From: Pseudomonadota bacterium
Lineage (GTDB): Bacteria; Pseudomonadota; Alphaproteobacteria; Rhizobiales; Devosiaceae
Direction of reading: 5' to 3'
NCBI GenBank assembly: GCA_023436745.1
Contig: JAEZHZ010000188.1
Coordinates: forward strand, 1 to 14,337
Length of the DNA: 14,337 nucleotides
Numbering within the stretch: position 1 is the stretch's first letter; every line of letters starts with the position of its first letter. The position numbers were made by a program, and so were the translations under genes. This document shows positions 6,922 through 13,900 of the stretch, one piece after another. The notes beneath the pieces were generated by a model, which was not told the origin of the DNA, did no database searches, and saw only the letters and a program-made list of their open reading frames with translations.

Positions 6922-7829
6922 GCGTACCGCAGGTTGGTGAGGTTCTCCGAGACCGCCCACAGCCGCTCCGCCGCCGCATCATCGTCGGCAGTCGGCGGCC
7001 GGCCGACCAGCTTCGGCTTGCCGCGCCAGCCGCCGATCCCAGAGGGGCCGATGAAATCCAGCGGCTTCAGTTCCGCCTCCACGGCAGCGGCCACGATGGG
7101 CATCGCGCCCGCTTCGGCCGATTGCGCCAGCAGCGAATAGAAGACGCGTGCCGCCCTGGCGAGCGCACCGCTACCCATGCCGCTGGCGACGAGCCCGGTG
7201 CTCGCAAGCCCGGGATGGGCGCTGACGCAGTGCAGTCCCCACCCGGACTGCTCGCTCAGCCGCTGCAATTGCCGGGCAAAGAGCAGGTTGGCGAGCTTCG
7301 ACTGCGCATAGGCGGCCCATGGCACATAGCCCTGCTCGAATTGCAGGTCCTCGAATCGCATGCGCCCGCGCCACGCCGCATTGCTCGACACCGAGACGAC
7401 CCGCGCGCGGCTGGCCTGCAGCAGCGGCAGCAACCGGCCGGTCAGCGCATAATGGGCCAGGTGATTGGTGCCGAACTGCAGCTCGAACCCGTCAGCCGTG
7501 GTCTTGCGCTCGGGCGGCATCATCACCCCGGCATTGTTGACGAGGATGTGGATACGCGCGTGGGTCGCCCCGATCCGAGCCGCGCCCGCTGCGACCTCTG
7601 CGAGGTCCGCCATGTCGAAGCGCTCGAACTCCACCGTGCCGCGTGGGGTACCCGCGGCGATGTCGCGAATGGCGGCGACGCCCTTGTCCTCATTGCGCCC
7701 GCACAGGATCACATGTGCGCCGGCCGTCGCCAGCATGCGCGCGGTCTCGAGGCCGACGCCGCTGGTGGCGCCCGTAACCAGCGCGGTCTTGCCGGAAAGG
7801 TCGGGAATATCCTGCTGGCTCTCGATCAT
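6906..7829 (-). CDS. Short-chain dehydrogenase/reductase (retinol-dehydrogenase-like SDR)
   Basis: A 307-residue cytoplasmic NAD(P)-dependent oxidoreductase of the classical SDR fold. The cofactor motif TGATSGVG is at 19-26, NNAG at 98-101, the serine of the catalytic triad in VVSVSSN near 148-149, and the active YxxxK pair is Tyr174/Lys178 (YAQSK). The arginine in CGRN (45), just after the second beta strand, hints at NADP(H) preference; this is inference. The overall pattern (FGTNHLAHYALT, AHPGLAST) is that of RDH/protochlorophyllide-reductase-like SDRs, whose bacterial substrates are mostly unknown. AAGGAG lies 7 nt before the ATG (plus-strand 7837-7842). The livK terminator lies upstream, so it is probably transcribed alone. 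It has no evident tie to the transporter. Confidence 0.93.
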   Translation of the reverse strand: MIESQQDIPDLSGKTALVTGATSGVGLETARMLATAGAHVILCGRNEDKGVAAIRDIAAGTPRGTVEFERFDMADLAEVAAGAARIGATHARIHILVNNAGVMMPPERKTTADGFELQFGTNHLAHYALTGRLLPLLQASRARVVSVSSNAAWRGRMRFEDLQFEQGYVPWAAYAQSKLANLLFARQLQRLSEQSGWGLHCVSAHPGLASTGLVASGMGSGALARAARVFYSLLAQSAEAGAMPIVAAAVEAELKPLDFIGPSGIGGWRGKPKLVGRPPTADDDAAAERLWAVSENLTNLRYATGGL

Positions 7830-7880
7830 GCCGACGCTCCTTGCTCGCGGGCTGCAACGACACAGCCGGGGTAAGGTTCA

Positions 7881-7914
7881 GAAACGAAAAGGCCCGGACG
7901 CTGGCGTCCGGGCC
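7881..7914 (-). terminator. Intrinsic terminator of livK
   Basis: A perfect 10-bp GC-rich stem (7905-7914 with 7891-7900) has a 4-nt loop and, on the - strand, a TTTTCGTTTC tail (7890-7881). It lies 25 bp past the livK stop. It separates livK from the dehydrogenase gene downstream on the same strand. Confidence 0.93.
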
Positions 7915-7939
7915 CTGATTCGTGGGGTTGGGGCCCCGA

Positions 7940-9148
7940 CTACTCGATCAGGCCCTTGTTGACCACGTTGCCGCCTTCAACCACGAAGTAGTTGATGGCA
8001 CCGGCCACGTCACCGACCTCGTCGAACTCGACCGAGCCCGAGGCGCCTTCGTAGTTGATGTCGGTACCGGCTGCGATCAGTTCCTTGGCCTTCTCCCACT
8101 CGCCGGGCAGGATCGTCTCGCCCGGGGCATTGGCGACTTCGCGCAGGGCGGCAGAGATGCCGTCGCGATCAGCCGAGCCGGACTTCTCGATGGCAAGCGC
8201 CAGCAGGAACACGGCGTCGTAGGAGTTGGTCACGTAGGTGCCGTTGGCATCCTGGCCGGCCGCCTCGGTCAGGGCCGCCAGCGCGTCGAAGGCCGGGCCT
8301 TCGGCGGGAGCGGCCTGGGTGAGGATCATGCCCTCGAGGTTGGCCGGGTCGCGGCTGGCAAGCAGCGCTTCGCCAGCCATGCCGTCGCCACCGACGAACA
8401 GGTCGAACGAACCGGCTTCGACTGCCTGGTTCAGGATGGCGCCGCCGCCTGCGTTCTCGTAGCCGTAGATCACCAGCGTGGTAGCGCCGGAGGCTTCGAT
8501 CTGGCCGATTTCCGGACGGTAGTCTGCCTTGCCGTCTTCATGGGCGACGTTGGCGAGAACGGTGCCGCCGCCGGCGGTGAACGCTTCCTCGAACGCACCG
8601 GCAAGACCCGAACCGTAGTCATTGTTGACATAGGTGAGCCCAACCTCGGTCACGCCCTGGTCCAGCAGCAGCTCGGCAGCCTTCACGCCCTGGATGGAGT
8701 CCGGAACGACGTCGCGGAACACGAGGTCGTTGTCGTCGAGTTCGGCAACCGCCGGAGCGGTCGAGGCCGGCGAGATCATGACCACGTTGCCCGGAATGGC
8801 GGAGCCGTTGGCACCGGCAATGGTCGCGCCGGAGCAGTAGCCGCCGAAGATGGCGATGACGTTCTCGGCGTTGACCAGGCGGTCGGCGGCCGGGCCGGCA
8901 GCGCCGCCGTCACAGGCCGAGTCGGCCAGCACGGAGGTCAGCGTCTGTCCGTCGAGGATGCCGCCCTGCTCGTTCACATGGGTGATGGCCAGGTTGCCCG
9001 CGTCAACCATGCCCGGGGCAAAGCCCGCAATCGGCCCGGTCACGTCGGCGAGGAAGCCGATCTTGACCTCCTGGGCGAGAACCGGAGCTGCGGCGAACAG
9101 CGTGGTGGCGGCAACGGCCAGGGTCAGGGTCTTGTGGATTCTGCGCAT
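7940..9148 (-). CDS. livK: Branched-chain amino acid ABC transporter substrate-binding protein (LivK-type)
   Basis: A 402-residue periplasmic binding protein of the Peripla_BP_6 type. It starts with MRRIHK, a hydrophobic stretch and an APVLA/QEV signal-peptidase-like junction near residue 25. The mature protein begins EVKIGFLADVTGPIAGF, the usual N-terminal strand and ligand loop. Cys79 and Cys105 match the position of the disulfide in LivJ/LivK-like proteins. The protein is strongly acidic. ATG 9148 is chosen over an upstream in-frame ATG at 9274 because AGAGGG (plus-strand 9155-9160) sits 6 nt away and the signal peptide begins there. It would deliver ligand to LivHM, yet it lies on the opposite strand behind an unrelated dehydrogenase. 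The ligand may be leucine/isoleucine/valine, another amino acid, an amide or urea; sequence reading alone cannot decide. Confidence 0.95.
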   Translation of the reverse strand: MRRIHKTLTLAVAATTLFAAAPVLAQEVKIGFLADVTGPIAGFAPGMVDAGNLAITHVNEQGGILDGQTLTSVLADSACDGGAAGPAADRLVNAENVIAIFGGYCSGATIAGANGSAIPGNVVMISPASTAPAVAELDDNDLVFRDVVPDSIQGVKAAELLLDQGVTEVGLTYVNNDYGSGLAGAFEEAFTAGGGTVLANVAHEDGKADYRPEIGQIEASGATTLVIYGYENAGGGAILNQAVEAGSFDLFVGGDGMAGEALLASRDPANLEGMILTQAAPAEGPAFDALAALTEAAGQDANGTYVTNSYDAVFLLALAIEKSGSADRDGISAALREVANAPGETILPGEWEKAKELIAAGTDINYEGASGSVEFDEVGDVAGAINYFVVEGGNVVNKGLIE

Positions 9149-9227
9149 GTACGTCCCTCTGCTGGGTCGCAACCGCCGGGCGGTCCTTTGACGGACCCTT
9201 CCTTGCGAGCGGTGCGACACGGTATAG

Positions 9228-9257
9228 GGGGCGCTCCCTTGGCGCCCCGCCGCGGGG
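9228..9257. promoter_or_regulatory. Overlapping alternative hairpins in the livK / betaine-binding-protein divergent region
   Basis: GGGGCGC (9228-9234) pairs with GCGCCCC (9242-9248), a 7-bp stem with a 7-nt loop. The same CCCC can instead pair with GGGG in CCCCG (9245-9249) and CGGGG (9253-9257). On the - strand the first stem directly precedes a TATACC motif (plus-strand 9221-9226), a possible livK -10 site, so it would lie over the livK promoter. No good -35 hexamer is seen. Promoter and operator roles are inference. Confidence 0.35.
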
Positions 9258-9323
9258 ACTGTTGCACATTTCATCAGGGCGAGTCACCGGGGATTGAACC
9301 GGCAATTCCGAATGGCGCGGCGG

Positions 9324-9352
9324 TTGCTTAACGCGATCCGTTTCGCCATAGA
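9324..9352 (+). promoter_or_regulatory. Weak candidate promoter of the betaine-type binding protein gene
   Basis: TTGCTT (9324-9329) and CATAGA (9347-9352) have a 17-bp spacer and would start transcription about 15 nt before ATG 9375, leaving room for the AAGGAGG ribosome site (9363-9369). Each hexamer matches the consensus only in part. Confidence 0.28.
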
Positions 9353-9374
9353 TCGAGCGGCGAAGGAGGCTCCC

Positions 9375-10397
9375 ATGCACATCCGGCACCTGGCCGCGAC
9401 CCTGATGCTCCTGGCCGCCGCGGCGGTCGGTCCCGCCGCCGCGCAGGTGACGGTGCTCGATCAGGCGCAGGATCAGGCCGGAGCCGCCGCCGAGCCGCCG
9501 CCACCCTGCGGAACCCGTCCGCTGAGCATTGCCCGCATGGCCTGGCCGTCCGCCGAACTGCTGGCCGAGATCCACGCCCGCATTCTAGCCAGCAGCTATG
9601 GCTGCACGGTCGAGGTGGTGCCCGGTGATCTTGCCGCCACCGCTTCGGCCATGGGCTCGACCGGCCAGCCGGCAGTGGCGCCGGAGATGTGGCCCACACG
9701 CGCCGTGGAGGTCTGGAACGCAGGGGTCGAAGCCCAGATGCTGCGCCAGACCGCCCCCACCTATGGCGATGCCACGCTCGAAGGCTGGTATGTCCCGGAC
9801 TACCTCGCCGAGGCCCTGCCCCAGCCGATCTCGGCCGCGGGCCTTGCCGAAGCCCTGCCGGACATCGGTGCCAGTGCACCGGTACGCTTCGTCTCCTGCC
9901 CGCCGGACTGGGCCTGCTCCGTCATCAATCGCAACCTGGTTGAGGCATATGGCCTGACCGATCTGGTGGAACTGGTGGAGCCCGCCAACCGGTTCGAGAT
10001 GGACACCCTGCTGGCCGAGGCCGTCAGCCGGTCCGAGCCGATCATCTTCTACTACTGGGCGCCCAATGCCGTGCTCTCCCAGTTCGACTTCCTCCCGCTC
10101 GACATGGGCGCCTATGACGAGGAGGCGGCCCAATGTCTCGCCCGGACGGAATGCGCCTCGCCGGAGCCGAGCGCCTTCGCCGCCGAACCAGTGGTCATTG
10201 CCGTCAGCGAGTGGGTGTTCACCGAGGCTCCGCAGGTCGCGGGATACCTGCAGCGCGCCAGCCTGCCGCTCGAAGAGATGAACGCAATGCTGGCTCAGCT
10301 CAGCGAGAGTGGCGCCACGGCAGCAGGCGTGGCCGACCGCTTCGTTGCCGATCGTGCCGAGATCTGGGAGCCATGGGTGGGTGCGGCCGCCCCCTGA
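9375..10397 (+). CDS. Orphan glycine betaine/choline-type ABC substrate-binding protein (OpuAC/ProX-like)
   Basis: A 340-residue secreted protein. A signal peptide (MHIRHLAATLMLLAAAA...) ends near AAA/Q at about 23, followed by an Ala/Gln/Pro-rich linker to about 44. The rest resembles the OpuAC domain (quaternary-amine binding): MAWPSAELLAEI (55-66), a variable GDLAATASAM segment, GWYVPDYL (137-144), and the characteristic YYWAPNAVLSQFDFLPL (226-242), where betaine binders usually have GWxPHWM-like text. Many tryptophans (57, 106, 138, 179, 228, 280) could form the aromatic cage for a trimethylammonium group. Six cysteines (45, 77, 175, 181, 254, 260) suggest up to three disulfides, unusual for the family. 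AAGGAGG lies 5 nt before ATG 9375; the open frame to 9294 adds no signal-like sequence. No permease or ATPase gene adjoins it, so the partner and ligand are unknown. Confidence 0.85.
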   Translation: MHIRHLAATLMLLAAAAVGPAAAQVTVLDQAQDQAGAAAEPPPPCGTRPLSIARMAWPSAELLAEIHARILASSYGCTVEVVPGDLAATASAMGSTGQPAVAPEMWPTRAVEVWNAGVEAQMLRQTAPTYGDATLEGWYVPDYLAEALPQPISAAGLAEALPDIGASAPVRFVSCPPDWACSVINRNLVEAYGLTDLVELVEPANRFEMDTLLAEAVSRSEPIIFYYWAPNAVLSQFDFLPLDMGAYDEEAAQCLARTECASPEPSAFAAEPVVIAVSEWVFTEAPQVAGYLQRASLPLEEMNAMLAQLSESGATAAGVADRFVADRAEIWEPWVGAAAP

Positions 10398-10424
10398 GCG
10401 GTCCCGATCAGACCTATGGTGTGG

Positions 10425-10454
10425 TTGCGTCCCCGCCGGTACGGTGGATATAAC
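10425..10454 (+). promoter_or_regulatory. Candidate promoter of the TIGR01244-family gene
   Basis: TTGCGT (10425-10430) and TATAAC (10449-10454) are 18 bp apart in the 99-bp gap after the betaine-type gene. The predicted start, near 10461, leaves a leader of about 36 nt before the TTG at 10497, containing GCGGAG (10483-10488 region). The -10 match is good and the -35 partial. Confidence 0.45.
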
Positions 10455-10496
10455 GGCGCAGCGAGGGGCAGTGACAGCGACAGCGGAGTTAGCGAC

Positions 10497-10913
10497 TTGG
10501 ACCTGAAGCGGATCAACGATCGGATGAGTGTCTCCGGGCAGGTTCAGCCTGAAGACATGGCGGCGCTCAAAGCCCTCGGCTTTACCACCATCATCAACAA
10601 CCGGCCCGACGGCGAATCGCCGGACCAGCCGGCCAGCGACGAGATCGCCGCCGCAGCCGCGGCCGCGGGCCTCGCCTACCATGCCATTCCACTCGGCCGC
10701 GATGGGGTAACGCCCGACATGGTCGAGCGGACCAGGGACGCGCTGCAGCAGAGCACCGGCCCGGTCTTCGCCTTCTGCCGCTCCGGCACCCGCTCCACCA
10801 CACTGTGGGCGCTGTCGCAGGCCGGCGAGCGCCCGGCCGAACAGATCATCGCCGAAGCGGCAGGTGCCGGCTACGACATAAGCCACCTCGCCGGTCATCT
10901 GAGCCGCACATAA
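10497..10913 (+). CDS. TIGR01244/DUF442 family sulfurtransferase- or phosphatase-like protein (Blh N-domain-like)
   Basis: A 138-residue soluble protein with the dual-specificity-phosphatase-like fold of the TIGR01244 family. It begins MDLKRINDRMSVSGQVQPED, followed by TTIINNRPDGE (30-40) and the active loop CRSGTRS (94-100) with nucleophile Cys94 and Arg99. The CxxGxR loop is rhodanese-like, and relatives fused to metallo-beta-lactamase-like domains (Blh) act in sulfide/persulfide handling; whether this stand-alone form moves sulfur or removes phosphate is open. The start is TTG 10497: it gives the family's normal N-terminus and has GGAG (10485-10488) 8 nt upstream. The frame is open to an ATG at 10416, but that adds 27 non-conserved residues and overlaps the candidate promoter. 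No metallo-beta-lactamase partner gene is next to it. Confidence 0.88.
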   Translation: MDLKRINDRMSVSGQVQPEDMAALKALGFTTIINNRPDGESPDQPASDEIAAAAAAAGLAYHAIPLGRDGVTPDMVERTRDALQQSTGPVFAFCRSGTRSTTLWALSQAGERPAEQIIAEAAGAGYDISHLAGHLSRT

Positions 10914-10923
10914 CTGCCCCGTG

Positions 10924-10945
10924 ACGGTTGAGGCCTCTCAACCGT
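10924..10945 (+). promoter_or_regulatory. Perfect 9-bp hairpin between the TIGR01244 gene and pyc
   Basis: ACGGTTGAG (10924-10932) pairs with CTCAACCGT (10937-10945) across GCCT. It starts 11 bp after the upstream stop. No T-run follows, so termination by the intrinsic route is doubtful; it could be an operator, an RNA element or a processing site. The only in-frame TTG upstream of pyc (10928) lies inside its left arm. Confidence 0.6.
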
Positions 10946-13900
10946 GCTCCCGTCGGCTATGCTGGCCCGGCCGTAAGGCCGTCCATACCCCCTGCCCGGA
11001 CTTTTGAATCGAAGCCAATCAAGAAAATCCTCGTCGCCAACCGCAGCGAAATCGCCATCCGCGTATTTCGCGCCGCCAACGAACTCGGTCTCAAGACCGT
11101 TGCGGTCTATGCCGAAGAGGACAAGCTGGCGCTGCACCGCTTCAAGGCGGACGAGGCCTATCTGATCGGCAAGGGGCTTGGGCCGGTCGAAGCCTATCTG
11201 CAGATCGACGAGTATATTCGCATCGCCCGCATCTCCGGTGCGGATGCCATCCACCCCGGCTACGGACTGCTGTCTGAATCGCCCGAATTCGCCGACGCCT
11301 GCGCGGATGCCGGCATCATCTTCATCGGCCCGCGCGCCCAGACCATGCGCGATCTCGGCAACAAGGTCGCCGCGCGCAACATGGCCATCAAGGCCGGCGT
11401 GCCCGTGGTCCCGGCCACCGATGCCCTGCCGGAAGACATGGATGAAGTGAAGCGCATGGCCGCCGCGATCGGCTACCCGCTGATGCTGAAGGCCTCGTGG
11501 GGCGGCGGTGGCCGCGGCATGCGCAGGATCATGGACGAGAAGTCTCTGATCCACGAGGTGTCCGAGGGCAAGCGCGAGGCCAAGGCCGCCTTCGGCAAGG
11601 ACGAGATGTATCTCGAAAAGCTGGTCGAGCGCGCCCGCCATGTCGAAGTGCAGCTGATCGGTGACGACCACGGCAACCTCGTCCACCTGTTCGAGCGCGA
11701 CTGTTCCGTGCAGCGCCGCAACCAGAAGGTGGTCGAGCGCGCACCCGCGCCCTACCTCTCCGACGCCGGCCGCAAGGCGCTGACCGACGCTGCCGTCAAG
11801 CTCGGCAAGGCTGCGAACTACCGCGGCGCGGGCACTGTCGAGTTCCTGATGGATGCCGACACCGAGGAGTTCTACTTCATCGAGGTCAACCCGCGCATCC
11901 AGGTCGAGCACACCGTCACCGAGGAAGTGACGGGCATCGACATCGTCAAGGCTCAGATTCATGTTCTCGACGGCGCCGTCATCGGCACGCCCGAATCCGG
12001 GGTGCCGCTCCAGGAGAACATCCGCCTCAACGGCAATGCCATCCAGTGCCGCGTGACTACCGAGGATCCCGAGCACAACTTCATTCCCGACTATGGCCGC
12101 ATCACCGCCTATCGCGGGGCCACCGGCTTCGGCGTCCGTCTCGATGGAGGCACCGCCTATACCGGTGCGGTAATCACCCGTTACTACGACCCGCTGCTCG
12201 AGAAGGTCACCTGCTGGGCTCCAACGGCCGACGAGGCCATCGCCCGCATGCATCGCGCACTGCGCGAGTTCCGCATCCGTGGCGTTGCGACCAATCTGGC
12301 CTTCCTCGAGAACATCATCACCCACCCCGATTTCCTCGGGAACCGCTACACGACGCGCTTCATCGACACGACGCCGGACCTGTTCAACTTCAAGCCGCGC
12401 AAGGACCGCGCGACCAAGCTGCTGAGCTACATCGCCGACGTCACCGTCAACGGCCACCCGGAAGTGCGGGATCGTCCCCGCCCGCCGGCCGAGGCCGCCG
12501 CACCGGTGGTCCCCCAGTTCCCGCCCCTGGAGGTGAGCGAAGGCAGCCGGCAGGTGCTGGATCGTGAAGGCCCCGCCGGGCTGGCACGCTGGATGAAGAA
12601 CCAGAAGCGGGTGCTCTTCACCGACACAACGATGCGCGATGCGCACCAGTCGCTCCTGGCGACGCGCATGCGCTCGTTCGACATCACCTGTATCGCCCAG
12701 GCGTACTCGCGCGGGTTGCCGAACCTGTTCTCGCTCGAGTGCTGGGGCGGCGCGACATTCGACGTCGCCATGCGCTTCCTCAACGAGGACCCGTGGGAGC
12801 GGCTGGCGAAGGTGCGCGAGGGCGCGCCGAACATCCTCACCCAGATGCTGCTCCGTGGCTCCAACGGCGTCGGCTACACCAACTATCCAGACAACGTCGT
12901 CAAGTTCTTCGTCCAGCAGGCCGCGAAAGGCGGGGTCGATATCTTCCGCGTCTTCGATTGCCTCAACTGGGTCGAGAACATGCGGGTCTCTCTTGACGCC
13001 GTGATCGAGCAGAACAAGGTCGCCGAGGGCGTCATCTGCTACACCGGTGACCTCTTCGACCCCGACCGCAGCAAGTACGACCTGAAGTACTATGTCGGGC
13101 TCGCCCGCGAACTCGAACGGGCCGGCGCGCATGTTCTCGGCATCAAGGACATGGCCGGCCTGCTGAAGCCGGCCGCCGCCAGCAAGCTCATCGCCACCCT
13201 CAAGCAGGAAGTGGACCTGCCGATCCACCTGCACACCCACGACACGTCCGGTGCATCGGCAGCGACGGTTCTGGCGGCAGTGGAGGCCGGCGTCGACGCC
13301 GTGGACGCCGCCATGGACGCGCTGTCCGGCACCACCTCCCAGCCTACTCTCGGCTCGCTTGTCGCCGCTCTCGCCGATGGTGAGCGCGATCCGGGTCTCG
13401 ACGCCACCGCCATCCGCCAGATTTCGTTCTACTGGGAGGCAGTGCGCACGCAGTACCGCGCCTTCGAGAGCGACCTCAAGGGCGGCGCCTCCGAGGTGTA
13501 TCTGCACGAGATGCCCGGCGGCCAGTTCACCAACCTCAAGGAACAGGCCCGCTCGCTCGGTCTCGAGACACGCTGGCACGAAGTGGCCCAGACCTATGCC
13601 GACGTGAACCGGATGTTCGGCGACATCGTCAAGGTCACCCCCTCCTCCAAGGTCGTCGGGGACATGGCCCTGGCCATGGTTTCGGCCGGCCTGACGCGTG
13701 CCGACGTTGAAGACCCAAGCCGCGACATCGCCTTCCCGGATTCGGTCGTCGGCTTCTTCATGGGCGATCTCGGCCAGCCGCCGGGTGGCTTCCCTCGGGC
13801 GCTGCAGCAGAAGGTGCTGAAGGGCAGGCAGCCGCTGACCGAGCGGCCCGGCTCCTACCTCAAGGATGTCGACCTCGAGGCCGAGCGCCGCAAGGTTTCC

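Noticed and set aside
9281..9310. tRNA-like T-arm text (GGTTCAATCC on the - strand)
   Set aside because: The flanking T-stem has mismatches, no matching acceptor or anticodon arm exists at the right distance and no CCA follows. It was not kept as a tRNA or as an integration remnant.
7922..9331. A 469-codon open frame on the + strand opposite livK
   Set aside because: It is a shadow of livK. The - strand product has a signal peptide, a ribosome site and a terminator; the + frame has none and its composition is unnatural.
9585..10898. A 437-codon - strand open frame opposite the betaine-type binding protein and the TIGR01244 gene
   Set aside because: It crosses two supported + strand genes and their intergenic region; a shadow of GC-rich codons.
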